NCBI RefSeq assembly: GCF_000003605.2
Contig: NW_003110479.1
Coordinates: 28,773-49,221 of the forward strand
Direction: 5' to 3'
Length of the DNA stretch: 20,449 nucleotides
DNA from: Saccoglossus kowalevskii
Taxonomy: Eukaryota; Hemichordata; Enteropneusta; Harrimaniidae
Each line of letters begins with the position of its first letter. Positions within the stretch are counted from its first letter, which is position 1. A program made the translations under genes and the position numbers. The notes below the pieces were generated by a model. That model ran no database searches. It saw only the letters and a list, made by a program, of their open reading frames with translations, and had not been told where the DNA came from. Positions 12,501 through 18,579 of this stretch are shown one piece after another.

Positions 12501-15500
12501 GGAAGGTATGGAACACAGAATATAGACGATGCATTGTTTATTTCATTTCTGTGTCATGCACTAAACATAACCCCTTAAATCTAATGACAAGTAGTTCATA
12601 ATTCATCAAAAAATAATTTACCATGACATCATAGTTTATTAGCATGTATGGGAATAAATTGTGCAGCCATGTTGAATCACTGGTTGGCTAATTTGGACAT
12701 GTTTTCGGTGTATTTTTTTACATGTTTTGGCAATCTGAGTGCAGGTTTTTTTAAATTATTCTGCTTATCACGACCGCCCGAGGAGGGTGAGGAGCCACCA
12801 CCTGGGGGCGTGCTGCTACTCTTCCCTCCTGTGGAAGGGTATGAGCGCTTGCCTCCTGGCTGACTCTGGCTAGCGGACGGCGCCTTAGGGCGTTGTGTTT
12901 TCTGTGCTTGGGGTGCCCTCCGTTTACCCTTGGCAGGGCCAACTGGCTAGCGGATTCGATCTGAACCATCTGGTTCATTGCACTCCAAAGCTCCCCGAAC
13001 AAAGAGGGTGGAAGATGTCCAGTCTGCGTCACTGAGGTGGGGACGTACCCCCTGACTCAGTTTGCTGGCGAAAACACACACGTCTAAGACCACGTCTCAT
13101 TGCACAGTAGTAGCCCTGGGCAAGAGAGCCAGGTGACACTAAGGGATGTCGCACGTAGATGTGCGGTGGCCCACCAGTAAATGTGTCGCCTGGTCTAGGA
13201 GGCTGGTGCATTCTGCCTCTGAGTCCTGGGCGCGCACAATAATGTGATGGATCGTCTCAGATTGAGCTGACGAGAACGCCCATAGAACGTGGCCGTCCCC
13301 TTTGCCCGGTTTGCCAAACGGAAATTCGTGGTACCGGGGTCTGGAGAAGAAGCTTTGGGATCCGGTTGGGTAGCGTTTGGTCCAGCAGAAAGTGTTGCTT
13401 AAGATTTTACCCCACCCGTGGGACTTAAGCGGCACAGTACTCATTCCGCCCAACCTCTCGCTTTTATTCCGAACGCTTATCGCTTAATTTACGACTGCTC
13501 GCTGCTTTCTGACTGGAAACAGACTGCTTTTTTTCGCTCGCTCGCTCGCTTTTGATTGCTCGCCCTTGTTCGCTCGCTCACATTTGTCCGCTCGCTCTTG
13601 CTATGGCTGGCTTCAGAAACATGGTCCGCTTGCAAACTAACCGCTGGAGTAATGATGATCGTACATTGTATCTATCAACTTATGTTTTTATTCGTAATAA
13701 ATTTAGGTTTTAATGACGATTCAAAATCACTTGACACATTGTAACGTTTGCTACGCAAGTCGGACTGTGACCTGTATTTACATATTTACGTCCTTGTGTG
13801 CGTAGTTCAAGCAGCTATATAACTGGTCAATCAATCGTGATATGCATTGAGTACTAGTATTTGTGTGTGTTTCTGTGTGTGATTTTGACTAAATTTATTC
13901 CAAACGGTGCTCAAAATAATTTGACACTTTGTTATTTGCGAACGCAACTCACACTATGACCCTTACTCAATTTGCATAAGTGATACGAATGCTGTAGTTC
14001 AGAAAATCTATCAGGTTAACTTTTGCTCGTGTGCGCAAAACAAAACTGCACATATAATCAACGCATAGCTGAATTTCTGCAAATCAATTGGACTTAAACT
14101 ACTAGTATAATGACTGTGACGATTTATCGCTTGTCTGAGTACATGCGGCGACGAATTATTGGATTGGCAGCAGCCGGACGAAAAATTAAAGAGAGGAAAA
14201 CATAAAACAAAACAAACGCAGCCAGTGATACATTTCGAAAATAAAAATACAAAATAAACGCAATCAGAGGAGCCGACCACGCGCGTTGGAAATAAATAAA
14301 ACGTGTTGTGACACACTGGCAGCCCCACCAGACTCTTTCACTTACGCAATATAATTATGCTATTTCCCAAAGCACTTATTATTAATACATTGACGAAAAA
14401 CACCGCAAGAAAAATGTAAATCAGGCTTGTTATTACTAGTAACTCAACTTGAACGCAATATTGATCACTGTAAAAGTGGATAAATTTGAATCTTCATCAA
14501 ACTCAAAATTCAAACGATCTCGTTGAATTTCAATCAAAAATAAATTTGATGTTTAGAAAGACAAGAACAACAACATATTAGAGTGCAAAAAAAGTTAGCA
14601 GCAAAGAACGAGAAATGCATGTGGGAAAGCGATGAGTGAACTCGAGGAAAATTATGCTAATGTGAGAACAAGCCATATACCCGCGGAGTACTCGCTAAAA
14701 CATCAAGAAAATGTGCCATTTCATTACAAATAATGTCTGCGATTGTGTGAACATGATATCGTGCAAACAAGGAACAGAGCTCCTGGTCCACCAAGGAAAC
14801 TTAGCGATGACGCAGTTAGATGTAGACGGCTATTGAAAACAGACTCCTTCGACCTCATATGAGCTGGTTCACATGGATGTTTCATTTTCAACTATTACCA
14901 ACAACACTATGGTAATAAAGACTTTCCGTTTTCGACATTGTGAAATTCTTTTGTTTTTATGTAGAAAAATACAATATTTTTACCAAGTAAAATCATATTT
15001 ATTAAAGTTATTGTTCATACATGAGTTGTCGAACACACTACATAGTTTGTAATTTCATCCAGCTCCTTTCAGTCACGATTCAAGACAAATAAAAAGCACA
15101 AATATAGATAATATAGCAAATTATTTTTTTCTGTAATATTCATGTGTAATCAGTAATTATGAAAATAATTTATGGGTACATACAGAATACATTTCGTTAT
15201 GAACTGTTCTTAATATAAATTTCTAATAATTTTTTTTTTTCAGGGTTTTCCCCCCAGAAAAGACGAAAGAATTTCATAATGTTGGGAACGGGAAGTCTTT
15301 TTTTATTATTATTATTTATTGGGAACGGAAAGTCTTTATCGGGATGTAACTGAGTATTCTTAAAATACGCAAAAAAACACCAACTTTCGCGTGGGATTTT
15401 TCACGCAAACATTGTCAATGGTTCCCGACACTGATTCCTTTTTATCTTTCAATTTTTTTAAGACGTCGTCGAGATGCAGGTGCGATTCCTCTTAGCAACG

Positions 15501-17618
15501 CGTTCTATTTATTTCCAACATGTGTGGTCGGCGCCTTTGATTGCGTTTATTTTGTTCTTTTATTCACAAAATCTATCACTGGCAGCATTTGTTTTGTCGT
15601 GTCTCACAATTTAATGTACAAGCTGACTTTGTTTTGGCTGTAAGTGAACTACGAATAGCTCATGGAAGTATTTCGCCCTGAGTTCGCAAAACGGAATACC
15701 CTGCAAAATTTGAATACTTTATTTTATAACGAGACATTGGACGCAAAAATAAAAACCATAATTGTAATTCAACAAGTTTATGTAACGTGTTAGTCCGCTT
15801 GCCAGCCGCCTAGTTAAAAAACGCAATCTCCATTGATGTCAGCTTCGATAACTTCGGACAAGTAAGATGGGCGCCGCCCAACATTACATTTGCAATTATT
15901 GTATTTGTTTGACAAATTGTACAGTACGGTCATTCTATAACAATCGATTGGTCATTTTTTCCAGACTCACTGTTCCTGCAGATATTCTTTAATATTGTTA
16001 TAGGTGCCATGATGGATTTACATAACTACACACGGTTACTGGACGAATACCGTACTCTACAGTAGACATTTTTCGTTCTCCACCAAAAATAGATGGTTTT
16101 ATTTCATATTAGTTGTGTCTGTGTCAGTGTCGTATTTGATTTCACATGTTTGGTTTGATCTTGTTTATGGTGGACATTATTTCTACGTATTATTACGAAT
16201 TTTATATGGCTGTGTGATCCACCATATTTTTTTAACGGTCGTTCTATAAATTTCTGATTGTATTTATTTTTCTTTTAACAACATAAAAACAAAAATTATA
16301 CACTTGTACAGGTAATGAACTATAAATTGTCCGGTCGAATTAAACAAAGCGAGCGAAAAAAAAGCGATCGAAATCCAGAAGCTATGGGAGGTTGGGCGAA
16401 ATGAGTACTGTACCTCCTCCACAGCTGACCAACATCCACCCATCAACATCGTTTGCGCCACTCAGCACTCGGCCAGACAGGGGGAGACGTGCCTATGAGG
16501 CTGCTTTGAATCCAGATGCCTGTGATCCCATAAGCGTTGAAGCAACCGTAAGTGGTTGCCTTAGGATCAGGGGGGGGGAGGTATCTACGTCGTATCACTA
16601 GGATTGATGATACTCCGCATCACCCCAACAGCATGGCTCACCGAGCCGTTACGGATGGGAAACTCTGAGGAAACGCCCGAGGTACCGGCTGTATCCGACG
16701 CGAGCGTACTGTCTCCCTTCAACTATGTGAGAGAGAGCGTGTTCGACTGTGCGTCTCATGACAGGGTCCGTTCCCTCTGGAGACGCCCGTGGGTCGGTAA
16801 GAAGGAAGTCAAAACCCACAGCAGAGACCGGACTTAAGGGTAAAATCCTTGTAGCATTACCGCACGAGGAACCCTGGCTGGCTGAAAGTAGGGGGGAGGT
16901 GCAACATGTGCCCTGCCCCGAAAACCCTGCCCCGAAATCGGAGGCTTGGCTGCCAGCATCCCCGTTGGCATTCAGTGCCCGAGGCCCCAGAGGAGACCAG
17001 GTGCAACTAGCCTGAACCTCGGCCTCCCCCAAATCAGCAAGAGAGAATGGGGGGCTCCCCAGAAGAGACATGTTTTGAATACGAGCAATGCTTTCGTGTT
17101 TCATCCTGCTTGCCCACCAAGGGGCCGCAGTGGAGACAGCTCACTCCGACTGTGTCGGATCTACCCCAGCCTGCCAGGAACGCAATTCGCCCTGATAGTC
17201 CTTCGACCGGAGACAAACCCGGCGCCGTGCGAGAACGGATCCACAAAGGGACCCACAACGGGCCCCATAGGAAGAAAGACCTCCAGGGGCAAATATTAAT
17301 TCCAGCTGAAATAAAGTATTTTACTGTATTGTGAAATTTAGTCCTCAAGAAAGTATTTAGTATGTACATTTTATTTCACAAAAATCTATACATGGATACT
17401 AGGCTCCCCTATGCAACACTATCTCTAATTTACAGGACTCACTGTGATGTAAATATAACATAGATATACTTTAAAAATCAGAATGTGTAACATGTACGGA
17501 AAGACATGGTAAAGAAACTTACATTGGCGGAGTATTTTATCTCTGTTCTCAAGAAGTTCAACTTTCTCATTTGTTGTTTTGGCAGTTTTGCCAATAAAAT
17601 GAGACAAATTCTCTATAC
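390..17618 (-). CDS. MCM3AP: GANP/MCM3AP (Sac3 orthologue), partial gene, 13 internal exons
   Basis: This is the central part of germinal-centre-associated nuclear protein, the scaffold of the metazoan TREX-2 complex. From family knowledge, GANP binds PCID2 and DSS1 through its Sac3 domain and ENY2 and centrins through a long helix, and works at nuclear pores in mRNA export. Exons: 17618-17523, 12282-12137, 11364-11296, 8849-8641, 7809-7603, 6899-6786, 5235-5073, 4613-4464, 4303-4204, 3087-2960, 2350-2139, 1023-907, 593-390. They total 1915 nt. Every border is GT/AG and each donor phase matches the next acceptor, so one frame of about 637 codons runs through. Diagnostic motifs in order: [112 protein letters not shown]. 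The start, the N-terminal FG/RRM part and the C-terminal domain lie outside. Repeats sit beside several splice sites. Family assignment is near certain; exon borders are inferred by eye. Confidence 0.93.
594..906. other. Intron between GANP exons 12 and 13
   Basis: A short AT-rich intron of 313 bases. It holds nothing recognisable apart from its splice signals. Confidence 0.75.
907..1023 (-). CDS. MCM3AP: GANP window exon 12: charged helix, probable ENY2/centrin-binding region
   Basis: The acceptor is atctgttcacag and the donor AATGAG|gtattt, phase 2 in and out. Joined to exon 11 it reads [15 protein letters not shown], then [20 protein letters not shown]. Sequence identity to other GANP proteins is modest. 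Position, helical character and the regular spacing of hydrophobic residues fit the start of the CID helix, which in Sac3/GANP is wrapped by Sus1/ENY2 and centrin. That role is known for the family and inferred here. Confidence 0.85.
1545..1655. repeat. 55-bp tandem doublet
   Basis: Two copies of a 55-base unit in direct repeat. Each contains ctacaatcttactgtaatca and ends with tctaccaccacac. They differ at a few positions (caacc/caatc, cttat/ctcat). The doublet is intronic, between GANP exons 11 and 12, and short plus-strand open frames across it are incidental. Confidence 0.9.
1777..1870. mobile_element. MITE with perfect 21-bp terminal inverted repeats
   Basis: A 94-base element whose two ends are exact inverted copies over 21 bases: 1777-1797 begins TACTGTAAAATAC and 1850-1870 is its reverse complement. 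If the outer TA pairs are the duplicated target, the ends start CTGTAAAATAC, which would fit a Tc1/mariner-type origin. The core repeats ggaat and tcattcc as an inner inverted pair. It has no coding capacity. A half copy of the same family is at 17299-17328. Confidence 0.8.
1918..2145 (-). repeat. 56-bp x4 minisatellite carrying the exon 11 splice donor
   Basis: About four copies with a 56-base period (starts near 1921, 1977, 2033, 2089), almost identical; the third differs by tcgtcag in place of tctccag. On the gene strand each unit contains AAAAAAG|gtacagtatg, the same donor that ends exon 11. Because 56 is not a multiple of 3, all three frames are used, and all stay open through the array. 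The gene's own frame stops at 1904. Confidence 0.93.
2139..2350 (-). CDS. MCM3AP: GANP window exon 11: helical region with SNIAMETIL
   Basis: The acceptor is tctgtctgtag and the first donor is CAAAAAAG|gtacag; entry phase 0, exit phase 2. It encodes [38 protein letters not shown] and [10 protein letters not shown]. The SN-AME-L pattern followed by a charged AEEV/KER-like helix matches the human protein downstream of SDE. The same donor sequence recurs every 56 bases in the following minisatellite, with further candidate exon ends at 2083, 2027 and 1971. Only 2139 and 1971 keep the frame with exon 12. Confidence 0.9.
2351..2959. other. Intron between GANP exons 10 and 11
   Basis: AT-rich intron of 609 bases with a poly-A run near 2587 and small ATATTGATATT-type palindromes around 2690-2720. 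I see no gene or clear mobile element. Confidence 0.6.
2960..3087 (-). CDS. MCM3AP: GANP window exon 10: proline-rich linker
   Basis: The acceptor is tctagtttcag and the donor GATGAG|gtaatt; entry phase 1, exit phase 0. The encoded segment is low complexity, with [20 protein letters not shown] near the middle and ending in CSDE. Animal GANP has a variable proline-rich stretch at this place ending in SDE, so position and ending support the call more than the sequence between does. The acceptor is only 168 bases from the Tc1-like element at 3256-4040. Confidence 0.85.
3256..4040. mobile_element. Non-autonomous Tc1/mariner-like element
   Basis: A 785-base segment with 32-base terminal inverted repeats (3256-3287 and 4009-4040). 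Both ends begin CAGTGGG and end ACTGATCATGAAAA, with only three mismatches. TA dinucleotides flank both sides (3254-3255 and 4041-4042), as expected of a TA target duplication. The start CAGTG is typical of Tc1-type transposon ends. The interior has only short open frames (for example 3281-3520) with no DDE/D transposase motif, so this looks like a deletion derivative. It lies in the intron between GANP exons 9 and 10. Confidence 0.8.
4204..4303 (-). CDS. MCM3AP: GANP window exon 9: VNGGPL connector after the Sac3 domain
   Basis: The acceptor is cttacatggcag and the donor TCTAAAG|gtacga; entry phase 0, exit phase 1. It reads [19 protein letters not shown] and then SNDRYIGD. The VNGG-PL, PV-SFxSxxxYIGE pattern follows the Sac3 domain in animal GANP, so the order of exons 8 and 9 is confirmed by homology as well as by phase. 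Confidence 0.94.
4336..4425 (-). pseudogene. Decayed partial duplicate of GANP exon 8 with its donor
   Basis: This stretch repeats 4444-4533 with an offset of 108 bases. It covers the last part of exon 8, the donor and a few intron bases. On the gene strand it reads EISIIAKR, then a stop TGA at 4400-4398 where the real exon has TCA, then [14 protein letters not shown] and an intact GT donor (GGTGAG|gtctga at 4356). It has no acceptor because the duplication starts mid-exon. Several substitutions show that it is no longer under coding constraint. Confidence 0.88.
4464..4613 (-). CDS. MCM3AP: GANP window exon 8: end of the Sac3 domain
   Basis: Exactly 50 codons, phase 0 at both ends. The acceptor is ctttgtgtttag and the donor GGTGAG|gtaaga. 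It encodes [19 protein letters not shown], then [17 protein letters not shown] and IGE. Animal GANP proteins show the same order: ATxF, HGL-VS-GCV, a leucine/phenylalanine-rich RSAF-like strand, then GE-VNGG across the junction. The 3' part of this exon with its donor is duplicated in the next intron at 4336-4425. Confidence 0.96.
4614..5072. other. Intron between GANP exons 7 and 8
   Basis: AT-rich intron of 459 bases. The run of aaattt/aaaatt words around 4770-4810 is low complexity. I recognise nothing else. Confidence 0.6.
5073..5235 (-). CDS. MCM3AP: GANP window exon 7: Sac3 domain, YLNAC-YF-QIR segment
   Basis: The acceptor is tatttattgcag and the donor GAGGAG|gtgtgt; entry phase 2, exit phase 0. 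It encodes [27 protein letters not shown] and [17 protein letters not shown]. This is the PCI winged-helix-like end of the Sac3 domain. A 49-bp tandem doublet (5265-5363) lies 30 bases upstream of the acceptor. Confidence 0.96.
5265..5363. repeat. 49-bp tandem doublet beside the exon 7 acceptor
   Basis: Two copies of a 49-base unit beginning taataccggtacaattcc and ending cgtaaagctgtt or cgtatagctgta. They are nearly identical, so the duplication is recent. It lies 30 bases upstream, on the gene strand, of the exon 7 acceptor. Confidence 0.92.
5364..6785. other. Intron between GANP exons 6 and 7
   Basis: About 1.4 kb of AT-rich intron. I searched both strands for exons, RNA genes and terminal inverted repeats and found none I would defend. 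Confidence 0.55.
6786..6899 (-). CDS. MCM3AP: GANP window exon 6: Sac3 domain, [13 protein letters not shown] helix
   Basis: The acceptor is gtgttatctag and the donor GTTAG|gtaagt, phase 2 in and out. It encodes [20 protein letters not shown] followed by [18 protein letters not shown]. In the family this is the helix pair leading into the winged-helix part of the PCI fold. The junctions with exons 5 and 7 keep the frame and give the conserved VR-x-x-x-YLNAC order. Confidence 0.96.
7005..7200 (+). mobile_element. tRNA-Leu-derived SINE (degenerate)
   Basis: The head resembles a tRNA. There is an A-box-like TGGCATTAGATG at about 7025, and an anticodon arm CAGA-CTCAAGA-TCTG at about 7040-7054 whose loop would present CAA. 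A B box TGTTCAAATCC lies at 7064-7074, flanked by gtagg and ctacc halves of a T stem. The CAGACTCAAG context is that of tRNA-Leu(CAA). The acceptor stem is not intact and the sequence continues into an unrelated body, so a SINE is more likely than a tRNA gene. The 3' limit is uncertain. It is in the intron between GANP exons 5 and 6. Confidence 0.55.
7603..7809 (-). CDS. MCM3AP: GANP window exon 5: Sac3 domain, helical repeat part
   Basis: The acceptor is ttttattttcag and the donor CTAAG|gtgaga, phase 2 in and out. Joined to exon 4 it reads [15 protein letters not shown]. It continues with [37 protein letters not shown] and [11 protein letters not shown]. The EAEF-x-Y-LL-LN-GDIL pattern is typical of GANP. 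Every position matches without a gap or stop. Confidence 0.97.
7810..8468. other. Intron between GANP exons 4 and 5, left part
   Basis: AT-rich intron. A short GC-richer stretch around 8330-8450 precedes the hairpin element at 8469. No gene is seen. Confidence 0.55.
8469..8586. mobile_element. 118-bp hairpin element (MITE-like)
   Basis: Two 36-base arms, 8469-8504 and 8551-8586, are inverted copies with four mismatches. Both contain GATACTGCAAAGTATGCAC. The 46-base loop is noticeably GC-richer than the surroundings. A palindromic MITE is the simplest reading. The foldback would also make a long hairpin in the GANP pre-mRNA, since it lies in the intron between exons 4 and 5. Confidence 0.8.
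8641..8849 (-). CDS. MCM3AP: GANP window exon 4: Sac3 domain core, [17 protein letters not shown]
   Basis: The acceptor is tgttcaattcag and the donor TGCAAG|gtttgt; entry phase 0, exit phase 2. It encodes [14 protein letters not shown], a [10 protein letters not shown] helix, [19 protein letters not shown] and VEKCAR. These are the best conserved stretches of the Sac3 PCI-like domain, including the arginine-rich RTRGIRKDI run. The 23-bp satellite at 8870-9456 ends only about 20-30 bases upstream of the acceptor, in pre-mRNA orientation. Confidence 0.97.
8870..9456. repeat. 23-bp satellite array, left part
   Basis: About 25 head-to-tail copies of a 23-base unit (some of 22) of the form AATGTCAAATTGC-TGTAATG-AAA. 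Two unit types alternate in blocks: gctgtaatgaaa and gcagtaatggaa. It lies in the intron before GANP exon 4, its edge only about 20-30 bases from that exon's acceptor. On the gene strand each gctgtaatg unit reads CATTACAGC. Confidence 0.95.
9457..9852. mobile_element. Interspersed segment splitting the 23-bp satellite
   Basis: A non-satellite segment of about 396 bases between the two halves of the array. Its first roughly 340 bases (beginning aaccctaaaatatgag) match a second copy at 11680-12007 closely: gagattccgtgaataattc, cctagtacaaatatgtttc and ctccagtatgcacca occur in both. It contains a run of G at about 9660. No terminal inverted repeat is visible, so the class is unknown. Confidence 0.75.
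9853..10672. repeat. 23-bp satellite array, right part
   Basis: About 35 more copies of the same 23-base unit, including blocks with local variants such as ggtaaatgtc and ggaaaatatc. The far end (gagaatgacatgttgcagta) resembles the near end of the left part (gaaaatgacatgttgg). This suggests that one array was split by the 9457-9852 segment. Confidence 0.95.
10673..11295. other. Intron between GANP exons 3 and 4, right end
   Basis: AT-rich intron with poly-A-rich patches around 10860-10885 and a short GACAACGGAC repeat near 11030-11065. No gene is recognised. Confidence 0.55.
11296..11364 (-). CDS. MCM3AP: GANP window exon 3: Sac3 domain, [13 protein letters not shown] segment
   Basis: This is a 69-base exon of exactly 23 codons, phase 0 at both ends. 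The acceptor is tttgttatag and the donor GATCAG|gtaatt. It reads [20 protein letters not shown] then ADQ. The [10 protein letters not shown] sequence is invariant in animal GANP, which makes this tiny exon secure despite its length. Confidence 0.95.
11680..12007. repeat. Second copy of the satellite-splitting segment
   Basis: A direct-orientation paralogue of 9457-9795, starting aaccctaaaatatgagatta. Differences are scattered substitutions and small indels, for example a long G run versus gaggggatgg. Similarity fades after gttgtgac. Both copies lie in neighbouring GANP introns, so this is either a mobile family or a local duplication. Confidence 0.88.
12137..12282 (-). CDS. MCM3AP: GANP window exon 2: start of the Sac3/GANP domain
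   Basis: The acceptor is aactttgtag and the donor AACAAG|gtcagt; the exon enters in phase 1 and leaves in phase 0. It carries the family signature [15 protein letters not shown] followed by [14 protein letters not shown]. The CxDMCP-ER motif is the hallmark of Sac3, GANP and Leng8-type proteins. The open frame also continues upstream to about 12346 and downstream to 11951, but those parts read through the two splice sites and show no family similarity. Confidence 0.95.
12283..12759. other. Intron between GANP exons 1 and 2, left part
   Basis: AT-rich intron from the exon 2 acceptor to the abrupt start of GC-rich DNA near 12760. I see no gene in it. Confidence 0.6.
12760..13453 (-). mobile_element. 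GC-rich coding-like block, left, minus strand
   Basis: Composition changes sharply from AT-rich intron to GC-rich DNA near 12765 and back near 13455. On the minus strand an open frame starts at about 13447 with [13 protein letters not shown] and runs to 13139. After that the reading continues only by changing frame: one frame stops at 13029, and another ends in a basic, proline/glycine/serine-rich tail ([25 protein letters not shown]). This looks like a decayed mobile-element coding region. I do not recognise the protein family and see no zinc knuckle, reverse transcriptase or transposase motif. Its upstream DNA is shared with the right block. Confidence 0.45.
13433..14310. repeat. Left arm of an imperfect long inverted repeat
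   Basis: This arm is related, in opposite orientation, to 15497-16412. The outer end shares about 25 bases around CAGTACTCATT-CGCCCAACC, then a gcttttttttcgctcgct run. The inner end (14221-14310) shares an approximately 85-base block containing AAAATAAACGCAATCA and GCCGACCAC with only scattered differences. The middle is more diverged, with indels, though tttgcgaac and gtagttca words recur. Confidence 0.7.
13721..14000. repeat. Diverged direct repeat, about 190-bp period
   Basis: Sequence from 13721 (tcaaaatcacttgacacatt) is repeated from 13911 (tcaaaataatttgacacttt). Both copies go on to tgctacgcaagtc or tgcgaacgcaact, then gtgacc or atgaccc, then gtagttca. The copies are clearly diverged. 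They lie upstream of the left GC-rich block, in the position where promoter-type sub-repeats of retroelements are often found. Confidence 0.65.
14917..15300. mobile_element. MITE-like element in the loop of the inverted repeat
   Basis: The ends are inverted copies of about 38 bases: 14917-14954 begins AAAGACTTTCCGTT and holds CATTGTGAAATTCTTT, and 15263-15300 is its reverse complement with a few changes. The interior is AT-rich and non-coding. A second copy of the right tip, GGGAACGGAAAGTCTTT, follows at 15321-15337 after a TTATTATT spacer, so that end was duplicated. Confidence 0.7.
15497..16412. repeat. Right arm of the imperfect long inverted repeat
   Basis: This is the inverted counterpart of 13433-14310, of nearly equal length. 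The best conserved parts are at the two ends: 15497-15600 and 16340-16412. The rest has drifted or been replaced. The segment between the arms, about 1.2 kb, includes the small TIR element at 14917-15300. Confidence 0.65.
16392..17298 (+). mobile_element. GC-rich coding-like block, right, plus strand
   Basis: GC-rich DNA begins just after the shared start sequence gttgggcgaaatgagtactg and ends near 17298, where a half MITE begins. The plus-strand frame starts at about 16401 with [11 protein letters not shown] and stops at 16601. Several overlapping open frames follow on both strands, the longest on the minus strand (16649-17104), as expected from GC-rich sequence. None shows a domain I recognise. 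Frame breaks and overlapping frames argue against a working gene; a decayed mobile-element end or its 5' region is more likely. Confidence 0.4.
17299..17328. mobile_element. Half copy of the TACTGTAAAATAC MITE
   Basis: The stretch attccagctgaaataaag followed by tattttactgta matches the right half of the MITE at 1777-1870 (attccagctaaaataaag...). The left half is missing and GC-rich DNA directly abuts the break. The MITE was therefore cut by, or acts as the border of, the right GC-rich block. Confidence 0.7.
17523..17618 (-). CDS. MCM3AP: GANP window exon 1: segment just before the Sac3 domain
   Basis: The acceptor is gtctttatag and the donor CCAAT|gtaagt. The exon begins inside a codon (two bases GT) and ends in phase 1. 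It reads IENLSHF, then [12 protein letters not shown], which corresponds to the RDK-MRQ helix that precedes the Sac3 core in animal GANP proteins. Joined to exon 2 it gives [11 protein letters not shown], matching the family pattern RQxRxKxTDL. This is the most upstream exon I can find. The large upstream exons with FG repeats are not in the window. Confidence 0.85.
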
Positions 17619-17736
17619 CTATAAAGACAAAAGATGTTAAAAACTATAGAGCATTTACAGAACGGTTTAATTCCCGGTGAATATTTTATGGTTACTCCTC
17701 AATAATCTCTGTTATAATGTGGGTACAGTCAAATCT

Positions 17737-17935
17737 GTGTATATTGACCACCTGATGGACATCACTCAAAATGGTCTTCATAAACAGGTGATCTTTATAT
17801 GAAGGTTGGTTTATTTGTTTATAGATCACCAATACATACATTTGACCAGAAAATAATGACTGCAGCAAAAACACATTTATTTGAGTTGATCAAAACCAAA
17901 TAGGTTTGACTTGAGAAAAGCAGGTGGTCTCTATA
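17737..17935. repeat. Interspersed repeat with inverted gaccacctg ends
   Basis: The left end reads tatattgaccacctg (17737-17751). The right end reads caggtggtctctatata, its near inverse. Related words (acaggtgatctttatatgaagg) lie inside. Repeats of this gaccacctg/ctctatataagg style are common in invertebrate genomes. No coding capacity is visible. Confidence 0.55.
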
Positions 17936-17944
17936 TAAGGTTTT

Positions 17945-18221
17945 CCAGCTCATGAGTGAAACAGCGTCATATGATATGGCTGTCAAGAATCCCAGCTCAT
18001 GAGTGAAACAGCGTCATATGATATGGCTGTCAAGAATCCCAGCTCATGAGTGAAACAGCGTCATATGATATGGCTGTCAAGAATCCCAGCTCATGAGTGA
18101 AACAGCGTCATATGATATGGCTGTCAAGAATCCCAGCTCATGAGTGAAACAGCGTCATATGATATGGCTGTCAAGAATCCCAGCTCATGAGTGAAACAGC
18201 GTCATATGATATGGCTGTCAT
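17945..18221. repeat. 47-bp x5.9 minisatellite
   Basis: Six consecutive copies (starts 17945, 17992, 18039, 18086, 18133, 18180) of a 47-base unit containing ccagctcatgagtgaaacag and catatgatatggctgtc. The copies are identical apart from the array edges, and the last is cut short at tgtcatg. Such uniformity means recent expansion or homogenisation. It lies about 330 bases upstream of GANP exon 1 in gene orientation. Confidence 0.96.
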
Positions 18222-18506
18222 GTAATAACTCCTTTATCATACATGGTTTCATGATCTATATGTGCTATAGGATAGATGAATGTTTCCATTTGATATACAT
18301 GAGTGCACTGAAGGTGTCCTGTGAAAGACAGAAAGACATGCACACTAGGTTGGATGTTCCTAGAACAATTAATAGTAGTTAGTAATGAGAGAAAATGAAA
18401 ATGTATAAACAGCCTTAAAAAACAATGTGGTCAGGTTTTCAACATGCATCGTGATAAACCCTTGGGTCCATGTAATAACAAACAAGCCAAGCATGATACA
18501 GTCCCC

Positions 18507-18526
18507 GTTAGTTAGTTAGTTAGTTA
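18507..18526. repeat. GTTA microsatellite
   Basis: Five perfect units of GTTA in a row. Confidence 0.9.
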
Positions 18527-18579
18527 TATGGTTTTGTGTATAGTAATATAGCTGGAATATAAATATGTCAGGAATATGA

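Noticed and set aside
16649-17104. Longest open frame in the window, 151 codons on the minus strand
   Set aside because: It lies in GC-rich DNA where long open frames arise by chance, overlaps other open frames on both strands, and has no recognisable domain. The shared start sequence points to the opposite strand.
12760-17298. One large DNA transposon with terminal inverted repeats at 12760 and 17298
   Set aside because: I compared the two outer ends and found no convincing inverted similarity. The inverted similarity lies inside, at 13433-14310 and 15497-16412, so two opposed modules fit better.
17945-18221. CRISPR-like array (also considered for 8870-10672 and 1918-2145)
   Set aside because: The units are head-to-tail with no unique spacers, and the genome is animal. 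These are minisatellites or satellites.
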